This document shows positions 33,942 through 41,644 of a stretch of 64,000 bases of DNA, in pieces; the first letter of the stretch is position 1; each line of letters starts with the position of its first letter. Under the pieces are notes generated by a model. It searched no databases. It was not told the DNA's origin and saw only the letters and a list, made by a program, of their open reading frames with translations. The DNA comes from Myxococcus stipitatus DSM 14675 (GTDB lineage: Bacteria > Myxococcota > Myxococcia > Myxococcales > Myxococcaceae): the NCBI RefSeq assembly GCF_000331735.1, contig NC_020126.1:1054001-1118000 (forward strand), given 5' to 3'. The translations under genes were made by a program, and so were the position numbers.

Positions 33942-35621
33942 ATGAGTTCCTCGACAACGAAAGACATCCCCCTCGGAACGGTGCTGAGGGACACGTACGA
34001 GATTTCGGGCGTGCTCGGCCGCGGCGGCATGGGCACGGTGTTCCTGGCGCGCCATCTGCGGCTTCCGGGTCGGCAGGTGGCCATCAAGGTCCTGAGACAC
34101 GACGCGTCGTTGGGGAAGGAAGTCTATCTGCGCTTCCGGCGGGAGGCGGAGATTGCGTCGCGGCTGGGGCATCCCAACATCGTGGAGGTCATTGACTTCG
34201 ACGCGCTGGAGGACGGCTCTCCGTTCCTGGTGATGGAGCACCTGCGCGGCGTCCCGCTGTCGCGGCGGCTGCGCAAGGGCGCGCCGCTGACGTTGCCGGA
34301 GGTGTATTCGATTGCGAGGCAGATGGGCTCCGCGCTCCAGGCGGCGCACGGGGCGGGTGTGGTGCACCGGGACTTGAAGCCCGGCAACGTGTTCCTGGTG
34401 CCCATGGAAGTGGCGGGGATGCCGGTGGAGCACGTGAAGCTGCTCGACTTCGGCATCTCGAAAATCATCGACTCGAAGACGGTGCAGACGCAGGACGCCA
34501 TCCTGCTGGGCACGCCGCAGTACATGGCCCCGGAGCAGGCGACGGGGAAGAACAAGGAGGTGGACCCGAGGACGGACATCTTCTCGTTCGGGTGCATGGT
34601 CTACGAGATGCTGGCGCGCAGGCTGCCCTTCAAGGACGAGGGCATCCTCGCGGAGCTCATCTACCGCATCGTCTATGATCCACCGGAGCCGCTGGCGGCG
34701 CTGGCCCCGGAGGCGCCCGCGCAGGTGGTGCGGGCCGTCGAGAAGGCGCTGGCGAAGCGGCCCGAGGACCGGTTCGCGGATGTCAGCGCGTTCATCGCGG
34801 CGCTGACGGGGACACCGCTGCGGACGCTGACGCCGCCGCCGGATGCGCCCAGGCTCGCGCCCGTCCAGGCCGTGCCGCAGGGCCCCACGGCGACGGTGCA
34901 GCCCCGTCCCATCGCGTCTCCCCCGTCGCGGCCTCCCACCGTTCCCGCCGCTCCCCGTCGGCCTCCTCCTGACCGCGGTGCGGCGCATGCGCTGGCGGAG
35001 CCCGTCCAGCGGGCCACGCGCGATGAGTCGGGCCACGCGGCGGACGGGCAGCAACGCCTGGAGCGCGATGCCGCGCCGCTCTCCAACGGACAGCACCGTC
35101 TGGAGCGAGCCGCCGCCGTGCACGCGGTGGAGGCGCCGCAGGGACCTGTCTCGCGCTCGCCCGAGTCCGCCCCCGTGGGGCTCTTCGGGAAGTCGGTCCG
35201 CGTCTCTCCGCCCAAGGTCCCGCCCATCGTGCTCGCGCCGCCCGTGCCGGACGACGCGCTCCCGCGCCCGCTCTCGCTGGGGCCTCCCGTGTCCGCCCTG
35301 GCGGCGAAGCCGCTCCCCACACGGCCGAACGTGAGCGAGTCCCCCGCCGCGACACCTCCCGTCTCGGAGGAGCCCGACGCGTTCCCCGAGCCGGAGACGA
35401 TTCGCTCTCCCTCGCACGGCGTCGTTTCGCTCAGCCCGCGTCAGCGCTGGGTCCGGGTCGCGGTGGTGATGGGCGTGCTCGCGGCCTTGGGTGCGGGGCT
35501 CTGGATGCTGCGCGCCTCCCGCGCATCCTCACGGACCCCCCCCGTCGTGCCTTCGACGGGCGCCACGTCGAGAGTCGTTCCTGACCACGGCATGTCTCGA
35601 GGCACGAGCTTCGACGCCTGA
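33942..35621 (+). CDS. Hanks-type Ser/Thr protein kinase with single C-terminal membrane helix
   Basis: The 559-residue protein begins with a complete kinase domain (about residues 19-290): glycine loop LGRGGMG, catalytic Lys49 in VAIKV, HRDLKPGN with Asp144, DFG (169-171), and GTPQYMAPEQ. About 200 residues rich in Pro, Ala and Arg follow, then one membrane helix near 503-523 (VRVAVVMGVLAALGAGLWML) and a short outer tail. Such membrane kinases relay surface signals by phosphorylation in myxobacteria. The start at 33942 begins just before the kinase fold; the frame is open to 33804 without coding character. The gene is likely monocistronic, with a long non-coding region after it. Confidence 0.92.
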   Translation: MSSSTTKDIPLGTVLRDTYEISGVLGRGGMGTVFLARHLRLPGRQVAIKVLRHDASLGKEVYLRFRREAEIASRLGHPNIVEVIDFDALEDGSPFLVMEHLRGVPLSRRLRKGAPLTLPEVYSIARQMGSALQAAHGAGVVHRDLKPGNVFLVPMEVAGMPVEHVKLLDFGISKIIDSKTVQTQDAILLGTPQYMAPEQATGKNKEVDPRTDIFSFGCMVYEMLARRLPFKDEGILAELIYRIVYDPPEPLAALAPEAPAQVVRAVEKALAKRPEDRFADVSAFIAALTGTPLRTLTPPPDAPRLAPVQAVPQGPTATVQPRPIASPPSRPPTVPAAPRRPPPDRGAAHALAEPVQRATRDESGHAADGQQRLERDAAPLSNGQHRLERAAAVHAVEAPQGPVSRSPESAPVGLFGKSVRVSPPKVPPIVLAPPVPDDALPRPLSLGPPVSALAAKPLPTRPNVSESPAATPPVSEEPDAFPEPETIRSPSHGVVSLSPRQRWVRVAVVMGVLAALGAGLWMLRASRASSRTPPVVPSTGATSRVVPDHGMSRGTSFDA

Positions 35622-36091
35622 GCCCACCCTGTGCTTCGCGGTGAGACATCCGAGCCACCGTGAAACATGCTGGTCGCTCCGGACTCGGTGTCGTGTGTTT
35701 CGGTGAGACACCGGGGATGTGTCGTTGAGCGTCAATTTGCGGAAACCCACCTGACTCATCGCGTTGTGCGTCAAACACGACGCCATCCATCCTCGTAGGT
35801 GGTTTTTGCGCGAATTACTCGGTGAACCTATCCTGATAGGGCTGAACAGGGCCTTTTCACGGGTTGCCGACCACCACACAGTTGCCCGCCCGTTGGGACG
35901 AGGCGCTCGTGGCGGCCCTTGGGGGGGAGGGGGAGGGACTCACACACACACGTGGCATGGCCGCGCCCTCCCAGGGCGAGGGGTCATCCGATTCCAGTCC
36001 GCGCCATGGCGGGGGGCGGGGCTGGCATCGGAGACCTCGTCCTGGAGTATTGTTCTCAACATTCGGCATCGGGGGGAGGGGAGACGAACGA
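35622..36091. other. 470-bp intergenic region with a perfect 14-bp dyad
   Basis: No convincing gene lies here. It contains CCTATC-CT-GATAGG, a perfect inverted repeat at 35827-35840, and two copies of CGGTGAGACA (35639-35648 and 35701-35710), with a related ACCGTGAAACA near 35656. Local composition around 35740-35850 is lower in GC than the genes. It probably holds the promoter of the cyclase-like gene, whose ribosome-binding site GGGGAG lies near 36077-36083. Confidence 0.45.
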
Positions 36092-36691
36092 ATGGTGGTG
36101 GAGGCACCCGAGCTGGGAAAACTGGCGGCCATCCTGTTCACGGGCATCGAGGCCGTGGTCCGTCAGTCCTGGCGTGATGAAGCGCTCCAACAGGTGGTGC
36201 GCGAGGAGCACGCGTTACTCGTCCGTGAGTTGCTACCGCGTCACGGCGGCCGTGAGGTGAAGCGGCTCGATGATGGCTTCCTGCTCGAGTTCGAGGGCGG
36301 GCCGTCCGCGGTGGACTTCGGGCTGGAGCTCCAGCGCGCGCTCGAGGCGCGCAACGGCGTGGTGGCCGCCGACCGCCGCGTCGTCATGCGCGTGGGGGTG
36401 CACGTCGGCTTGGTGGTGCACCGCGACGGCGACGTCTTCGGTGAGGGTGTCAACCTGGCGGCGCGCATCGAAGCGCTCGCGAGGCCCGGCACGCTCTATG
36501 TCAGCGAATCCGTGGCAAGGCAGGTCGAAGGACATCTCACCTCTCCGCCCGTGCGCCTGGGCCGAGGCGAGATGAAGAACATCCGTCTCCCCGTCGCCGT
36601 CTACCGCATCGACCCGCCCGACAGCAGCCACCGCAAGCCCTGGCTGTCGCGCATGCGCTCGCTGTTGAGTCGCGGCACCACGGCGCACTGA
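36092..36691 (+). CDS. Class III nucleotide-cyclase-like domain protein, degenerate
   Basis: The 199-residue protein is one adenylate/guanylate cyclase catalytic domain. The start AAILFTGIEAV corresponds to the family's LFTDIVGS motif, but Gly18 replaces the first metal-binding Asp. The second acidic site is kept (LDDGF, Asp60/Asp61), as are the transition-state Asn121 and Arg125 in VNLAARIE. With one metal ligand missing, catalysis is doubtful; the protein may bind nucleotide or be a regulatory pseudo-cyclase. The start at 36092 follows a GGGGAG run; upstream open frame is rejected. No sensory domain is attached. It follows the kinase gene after 470 bases. Confidence 0.85.
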   Translation: MVVEAPELGKLAAILFTGIEAVVRQSWRDEALQQVVREEHALLVRELLPRHGGREVKRLDDGFLLEFEGGPSAVDFGLELQRALEARNGVVAADRRVVMRVGVHVGLVVHRDGDVFGEGVNLAARIEALARPGTLYVSESVARQVEGHLTSPPVRLGRGEMKNIRLPVAVYRIDPPDSSHRKPWLSRMRSLLSRGTTAH

Positions 36692-36732
36692 TTCACGGGT
36701 GTCCGGTCATGCGTGGCGCTACGGTGCGACGC

Positions 36733-37380
36733 ATGACCCAGCTCACCCTCGTTGTTGGTTCGAAGAACCACTCCTCGTGGTCGCTCCGTCCGTACATGGC
36801 GCTCGCCCAGACGGGGCAGCCCTTCCAGGAGGAGGTCATCTACCTGGACCGGCCGGACACCGCGGAGCGCATCGCCCGCGTCTCGCCCAGCGGGCACGTG
36901 CCGCTGCTCAGGCACGGTGACCTCGTCATCTGGGACTCGCTGGCCATCTGCGAGTACCTGGCGGAGACCTTCCCGGAGGCCCGCTTGTGGCCCGAGTCGC
37001 GCGAGGCTCGCGCGGTGGCGCGCGCCGTGACGGCGGAGATGCACTCGGGCTTCGAGGCGCTGCGCCAGCACATGGGCATGAACCTGCGCGCGCGCAAGCC
37101 GGGCCAGGGCCGGACCCCCGAAGCCATGGCGGCCGTCCGCCGCGTCCAGCACATCTGGAATGACTGCCGCGCCCGCTTCGGCAAGGGGGGGCCGTACCTC
37201 TTCGGCCACTTCACCATCGCGGACGCCTTCTACACGCCCGTGGCCACGCGCTTCATCACCTACGACGTGTCGCTGGACCCCGTGTGCGACGCGTACCGGG
37301 ACGCGCTGGTCTCCCACCCCAGCTTCCTCAAGTGGGCGGAGGCCGCCCGGAGCGAGCCCCCCGTTCCGAAGTACGAGTAG
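36733..37380 (+). CDS. Glutathione S-transferase family protein
   Basis: The 215-residue protein begins TLVVGSKNHSSWSLRPYMAL, a typical start of a bacterial GST branch with a Ser-Ser-Trp-Ser active-site loop. It continues with the cis-Pro/glutathione-binding motif SGHVPLLRHGDLVIWDSLAICEYLAE and a helical C-terminal domain with GHFTIADAFYTPVATRF. It probably conjugates glutathione or reduces disulfides of unknown substrates. The ATG at 36733 is chosen because the fold begins there; an in-frame ATG at 36709 is possible. It converges with the glycosyltransferase gene, whose stop is seven bases away, and is unrelated in sequence to the Nu-class GST at 24820. Confidence 0.92.
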   Translation: MTQLTLVVGSKNHSSWSLRPYMALAQTGQPFQEEVIYLDRPDTAERIARVSPSGHVPLLRHGDLVIWDSLAICEYLAETFPEARLWPESREARAVARAVTAEMHSGFEALRQHMGMNLRARKPGQGRTPEAMAAVRRVQHIWNDCRARFGKGGPYLFGHFTIADAFYTPVATRFITYDVSLDPVCDAYRDALVSHPSFLKWAEAARSEPPVPKYE

Positions 37381-37387
37381 CGCGCCG

Positions 37388-38212
37388 TCAGTCGAGCCGT
37401 CCCTCGCGCACGCGGGTGAAGAGCTCGTCGTAGCGTCCCTCCGCGTAGGTGCGCGCCAGCTCCGGATAACGGCCCTGGCGCAGCTCGCGGAGGTACGCGT
37501 ACTTCGCGGAGTGGTAGCCCGCCACGGCCCACGCCAGCCGCGAGGCGTTGGAGCCTCCGCGGAACAGCGCGCCGCTCAGCACGCAGTCGCGCACCCACGA
37601 GGCCACGCGCTGCACGGCCACGGGCTTGAGCCTGCGCGACTCGGAGAACGCGCGCAGGGCCCACAAGAGCGCGTAGCGCTCCTCCTTCGCGCTCCTGCGC
37701 GCCACCGACGTGGCGAAGCGGTGGTCGATGGGCGCCTGCACGCGGCCCCCCCGCATCTTGGGCAGCGCCTCATGCACGATGTGCCGCGCGTGCCACACCG
37801 CCTTCTCCCGCCGCACCAGCCGCGCGCGCCACTGGGTGCGGAAGAGGAAGCGGTGTCCGTCCACCTCCGCCCAGTCGCGCCGGGGCAGCCGGTACACGGC
37901 GGCGGTGGGCGCGGACTCCTTCCACGCGCGCAGGGCCTGGAGGGCCTCGGGCTCCAGCGACTCGTCCGAGTCCAGGAAGAAGACGTAGTCACACGGCGAC
38001 AGCGCCTCCACCGCGGCCACGCGCGCCGCGCCATAGCCGCGCCACGCATGCGGCACCGAGCGCGCCCCCATCGAGCGCGCCAGCTCCGCGGAGCCATCCG
38101 TGGCGCCCGTGTCCAGCGCCACCACCTCGTCGCACAGCGACAGCAGCGAGCGCAGGCACGGCTCCAGCGTGTCCCGGTTGTCGCGGTGAAGGACGTAGCC
38201 CCCCAACTTCAT
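37388..38212 (-). CDS. Family 2 glycosyltransferase (WaaE/KdtX-like)
   Basis: The 274-residue protein is a GT-A-fold family 2 glycosyltransferase. It has the nucleotide-binding pattern CDEVVALDTGATDGSAELAR and a D-x-D motif in FFLDSDESLEP, followed by an acceptor-side domain with Arg/His-rich segments (WRARLVRREKAVWHARHIVHE). The layout resembles the WaaE/KdtX group, which adds a glucose or heptose to lipopolysaccharide core, but the sugar is not determined by sequence. No signal peptide or membrane helix is present. Its start overlaps the stop of the HAD gene by ATGA (38209-38212), so the two are coupled. Confidence 0.88.
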   Translation of the reverse strand: MKLGGYVLHRDNRDTLEPCLRSLLSLCDEVVALDTGATDGSAELARSMGARSVPHAWRGYGAARVAAVEALSPCDYVFFLDSDESLEPEALQALRAWKESAPTAAVYRLPRRDWAEVDGHRFLFRTQWRARLVRREKAVWHARHIVHEALPKMRGGRVQAPIDHRFATSVARRSAKEERYALLWALRAFSESRRLKPVAVQRVASWVRDCVLSGALFRGGSNASRLAWAVAGYHSAKYAYLRELRQGRYPELARTYAEGRYDELFTRVREGRLD

Positions 38213-38808
38213 AGTCCCAGGGCTCCCAGCTGCGCGTCGAACGCGGCCGCGGTGGTGAAGAGGTGGCCGCGCATCCCCATCGCGTTGGCCGCCTCCACGA
38301 ACTCCGGCAGGTCGTCGAAGAAGGCCGCCTCGCCCGGCTCACACCCGGCGCGCTCCAGCGCGATGCGGTAGATGTCCGGCTCCGGCTTGACGCTCCCCAC
38401 CTCGCAGCTCATCACCAGCGAGGTGAAGTGCTTGAGCAACGGCAGCCGGGGGCGCAGGTAGGCGGCGTGAAGCGCGTTGGTGTTGGACACCAGCACCAGC
38501 TTCACCTTCCCGACCAGGGACTCGATTCGAGGGAGCACCGCTTCGTGCGGCGTGAAGTGGCTGCTCCACAGCGGCGCGAACTCCGCCATGGGCAGCTTCA
38601 TGTTCAGCGCCCCGCACACGCTCTGCCGGATGCCCTCCGCGTCCAGCAGGCCCCGGTTCGCCGCCGTCCACCCGGCGCCCATCAGCCGCTGGGACACCTC
38701 ATGGGGTTGCATCCCCGCGCACGCGCCCAGCCGGGAGAACAGCAGGACGTTGTCGTGGAAGACGAGGACATTGCCCAGGTCCAGCAGGACCGCCTTCACC
38801 TCCGCCAT
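38209..38808 (-). CDS. HAD-superfamily hydrolase
   Basis: The 199-residue protein is a HAD phosphatase-like enzyme. Motif I is LLDLGNVL, with the nucleophile Asp10; the second Asp of the usual DxD is absent, as in YihX-type enzymes. Motif II is VLVSNTN, motif III the Lys in GSVKPEPDIY, and motif IV FFDDLPEFVEAA. A small helical cap lies between motifs I and II. The substrate is probably a phosphorylated sugar or other small metabolite, perhaps linked to the coupled glycosyltransferase gene. The start at 38808 follows GGGAGGTG; frame upstream to 38862 is not supported. Confidence 0.9.
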   Translation of the reverse strand: MAEVKAVLLDLGNVLVFHDNVLLFSRLGACAGMQPHEVSQRLMGAGWTAANRGLLDAEGIRQSVCGALNMKLPMAEFAPLWSSHFTPHEAVLPRIESLVGKVKLVLVSNTNALHAAYLRPRLPLLKHFTSLVMSCEVGSVKPEPDIYRIALERAGCEPGEAAFFDDLPEFVEAANAMGMRGHLFTTAAAFDAQLGALGL

Positions 38809-38910
38809 CGATGCACCTCCCGCCTCGCGCCGGAAAAACCGGAAACCGACGCGGAGCATCATCGCCGACGGAGCGTGCCTCCGTCCCGGAAATCCAGGAC
38901 GGGTGGGGGC

Positions 38911-39351
38911 CTACAGGAGGGGGACCCGCTCCGGCAGGTCCCGGGCCGGCACCGTGGAGTAGTCCGAGCCCACATCCAGCAACACCCGCTGTCGCACCCG
39001 CGTGCTCAGGGCCTTGCGCAGCCGGCCGAGGAACTCCGGCGGCGCGGCGATGACGAGCTTGTCGAAGGCGTGCCGGTCATGCCCCCGGTCCAGGACGCCG
39101 GACAGCTCCCGGGCGAAGCGCTCATGCTCCAGCTCTCGGCGGCCCTGGGGCTCGTTCTCCCCCGGGGGGCCGTGCAGGGTGCCGGCGTTCGGGTTGTCTG
39201 GCTGGTCGCGCAGGAACTCGCTCTTGGCCCGGCTCTCGTCATGGTGGAACTCCTCGACCAGACTCCAGTCCGCCTCCGCCTTCGCGTCCGTCGCGAAGAG
39301 CCTTGCCCGGCTTGCGTTCCCCACGAGAATCCAGAGCTTTGCGTCCGCCAT
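38911..39351 (-). CDS. Host-attachment-protein-like family protein
   Basis: The 146-residue soluble protein resembles the family named for a protein required for attachment to host cells (related to the eRF1-like baeRF proteins). It starts WILVGNASRARLFATDA and has a middle segment rich in Glu/Arg (GRRELEHERFARELSGVLDRG). Near the end is KLVIAAPPEFLGRLRKALSTRVR, typical of the family. Despite the name, no host role is implied here; members occur in many free-living bacteria with unknown function. No signal peptide. It is transcribed away from the secreted protein gene at 39542 across 190 bases. Confidence 0.82.
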   Translation of the reverse strand: MADAKLWILVGNASRARLFATDAKAEADWSLVEEFHHDESRAKSEFLRDQPDNPNAGTLHGPPGENEPQGRRELEHERFARELSGVLDRGHDRHAFDKLVIAAPPEFLGRLRKALSTRVRQRVLLDVGSDYSTVPARDLPERVPLL

Positions 39352-39472
39352 GTGTCACGCCTCCTTAGGGTGGGAGATGAGGACCCCGGAGACGCCCGGC
39401 AAGCTTCCAGCCCCGGGCGCTCCCCCGTCGTGCGCAGGGCAGGCGGGCGTGTCGCACCAGGTTGACACCCTG

Positions 39473-39496
39473 GGTTCCACCTCGCTGTTGGGAACC
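39473..39496. promoter_or_regulatory. Inverted repeat in the divergent gap 39352-39541
   Basis: GGTTCC (39473-39478) pairs with GGAACC (39491-39496) across 12 bases, just downstream of a TTGACA (39462-39467). It could be an operator for the plus-strand gene at 39542, but no -10 box is clear. Confidence 0.3.
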
Positions 39497-39541
39497 TGAC
39501 CAATCATTCCGTTGGGGTTGGCAAAGGAGTAGAACAGCGGC

Positions 39542-40750
39542 ATGCGCATTCCCGCCGTTCTGCCTGTCGCCATGCTGGCGCTCGTGCTGCTGGCCCGTCC
39601 CTCGTGGGCCCAGGAGCAGGGGGGCCTGGGGCTGGACCTCAGCTCCGACACGTCCTCGCAAACGTCCTCGCCGCAGGAGTCGGTGGGGTTGGACCTGCGC
39701 GAGGGGGACGGGAACACCGTCTCGCTGACGCCGCGCTACATCCTGCTGGGCTTGGAGACGCCGGAGCGGGCGGGCGCGCAGCAGGCCACGGTGTGGCTGC
39801 GGGAGCTGGCGCGCGGCGCGGTGTCCTCCGGCATGGTGGCGTTCGGCGGCAACCTGCGCGAGGTGCGCGAGCGGCTGGAGTCCGGCTACGACGCGGCGCT
39901 GCGCTGCACGCAGGCGGCCTGCATGTCGGGCCCGGCGGAGGCGCTGGACGCGGACCTGATGACGGCGGCGCGGCTGTCCTTGGAAGACGCGGGCTGGACG
40001 CTGCGCACGTGGACGTATGACCGGGACAAGAACGTGGTGCACGAGGACGCCGTCACGGGGCGCAACCCGAAGGACGCGGCCTTCCAGAAGGAAGCGGCGA
40101 CGAAGCTGGGCAACCGGCTGATGGGGCTGGCCCGCCCGCGCGCGCTGCTGAAGGTGACCGTCAACGTCCCCACGGCGGTGGTGAAGGTGGGCGAGCGCAT
40201 CCTGGGCGTGGGCAGCGTGGAGGCGCGCGTGGCGCCGGGCACCGTGCAGGTGGAGGTGTCCGCGGAGGAGTACGCGACCTTCACCAAGACGGTGGCGCTC
40301 AAGCCCGGTGGCCGTGAAGAGGTCGTGGTGCGCATGGAGATTTCGGGTCCGGCGCCGGAAGGGCCGGAGGAGGCGGTGGCGCGCGCGATGTCGGCGCGGG
40401 AGGGCGGCACGCCCATCTACAAGCGGCCGGCGCTCTACACCGCGCTGGTGGGCCTGGCGGCGGTGGGCGTGGGCCTGGTGATGGGCAAGGGCGCCAAGGA
40501 CGTGGAGAAGCGGGCGACGGACGCGGATGGCGACGGGATGATGGACATCACGCGCAAGGAGCGGCTGGACGCGCAGTCGAAGGCCAACCTCGCCACCGCG
40601 CTCTTGATTGGCGGCGGTGTGGCGACGGCGGGCAGTGTGACGTGGCTGTTGGTGGTGCCGGCGCGCTCGGAGGCTCCGGCGTCCGCGAACCCGGCCTCGA
40701 GCGGTGCCTCGTCCACGGCGCTCCACGTCGTCGTCGGTGGGAGTTTCTGA
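39542..40750 (+). CDS. Secreted PEGA-like protein with C-terminal membrane helices
   Basis: The 402-residue protein has a signal peptide (cleavage near PSWAQ) and a Ser/Asp/Gln-rich stretch (about 25-50). A soluble middle part follows, then a PEGA-like beta segment (about 200-265: VTVNVPTAVVKVGERILGVGSVEARVAPGTVQVEVSAEEYATF), and two hydrophobic helices near 300-315 and 350-370. PEGA modules are short beta-domains common in surface proteins. Between the helices is an Asp-rich piece (ATDADGDGMMDITRKE) that looks like a calcium-binding loop. Function unknown. It is followed after five bases by the MopE-like lipoprotein, with which it is probably co-transcribed. Confidence 0.8.
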   Translation: MRIPAVLPVAMLALVLLARPSWAQEQGGLGLDLSSDTSSQTSSPQESVGLDLREGDGNTVSLTPRYILLGLETPERAGAQQATVWLRELARGAVSSGMVAFGGNLREVRERLESGYDAALRCTQAACMSGPAEALDADLMTAARLSLEDAGWTLRTWTYDRDKNVVHEDAVTGRNPKDAAFQKEAATKLGNRLMGLARPRALLKVTVNVPTAVVKVGERILGVGSVEARVAPGTVQVEVSAEEYATFTKTVALKPGGREEVVVRMEISGPAPEGPEEAVARAMSAREGGTPIYKRPALYTALVGLAAVGVGLVMGKGAKDVEKRATDADGDGMMDITRKERLDAQSKANLATALLIGGGVATAGSVTWLLVVPARSEAPASANPASSGASSTALHVVVGGSF

Positions 40751-40755
40751 AGCCT

Positions 40756-41415
40756 ATGAAGACCTTCAATGCTTGGTTGTGCGCGCTGTGCTCCCTGGTG
40801 CTGGTGTCCGGGAGCGTGGGCTGCTCGGTGGAGTTCCCCAATGACGCGCCCTACACCTGCGACCTGGACGGGGACTGCGGCGGGGACGGCTATGTCTGTA
40901 CGTCGCTGCCCAACAACGGGCCGAAGTACTGCTGCCTCCCGGAGCCCGTGGAGAAGTGCAACAACGTGGATGACGACTGCGACGGTCTCATCGACGAGAT
41001 GGAGGGCACGTGCTTCACCGGGCCCGCGGAGGCGCGCGGCAAGGGCGTGTGCCGCGACGGCCAGCCGGTCTGCCGCCAGGGTGGGGAGGCCTGCATCAAC
41101 GAGGTGACGCCCTCGACCGAGACCTGCAACCGGCTGGATGACGACTGCGACGGTCAGGTCGACGAGGACTTCAACCTGATGACGGACCGGCTCAACTGCG
41201 GCACGTGCGGCACGCGCTGCAACACGCAGCAGGACTGCGTGGAGGGCGTCTGCCAGCGCCGTCCGGAGAGCAACTGCGCTGACGGTCTGGATGACGACGG
41301 CGACTTCCTCGTGGACTGTGAGGACCGCATCGACTGCCCCGATACGACGGCCTGCACGCGTCGCGTCGGCGGCAACCGAGTGCCTGGCACCTGCCAGGCC
41401 GGTGTTTGCAGCTGA
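40756..41415 (+). CDS. MopE-like metal-binding-repeat lipoprotein
   Basis: The 219-residue protein is a predicted lipoprotein (GSVGC, Cys23) that is rich in Cys and Asp. It contains repeats of the form CNNVDDDCDGLIDE and CNRLDDDCDGQVDED, with a degenerate third (CADGLDDDGDFLVDCED). These match the MopE-type putative metal-binding motif common in myxobacterial extracellular proteins; calcium binding is likely. Cys-rich linkers (CGTCGTRCNTQQDC) suggest disulfide cross-linking. It lies five bases after the PEGA-like gene. No enzyme domain is present, so a structural or adhesive surface role is the best guess. Confidence 0.85.
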   Translation: MKTFNAWLCALCSLVLVSGSVGCSVEFPNDAPYTCDLDGDCGGDGYVCTSLPNNGPKYCCLPEPVEKCNNVDDDCDGLIDEMEGTCFTGPAEARGKGVCRDGQPVCRQGGEACINEVTPSTETCNRLDDDCDGQVDEDFNLMTDRLNCGTCGTRCNTQQDCVEGVCQRRPESNCADGLDDDGDFLVDCEDRIDCPDTTACTRRVGGNRVPGTCQAGVCS

Positions 41416-41644
41416 TCGTGATGACCCGGCTCCCACCTCGATCTTCGTCGAACGAGGCTGTCCAGCGGTGGACGGTGGTGGGGGCCCGCGTGTCTTCTTG
41501 CGGGGCGCCTGGCGGCGTGGCTGACGTCGCATGGAAGACAGAGGGCGCCAGGTGGGTTGCCACGGCGCCAGACCATGGAAAGGTCTCCCCCCCATGGGAC
41601 ACGATGACCACTTCTCGCGGAACCCGTTGTCACAGGGAGGCTCC

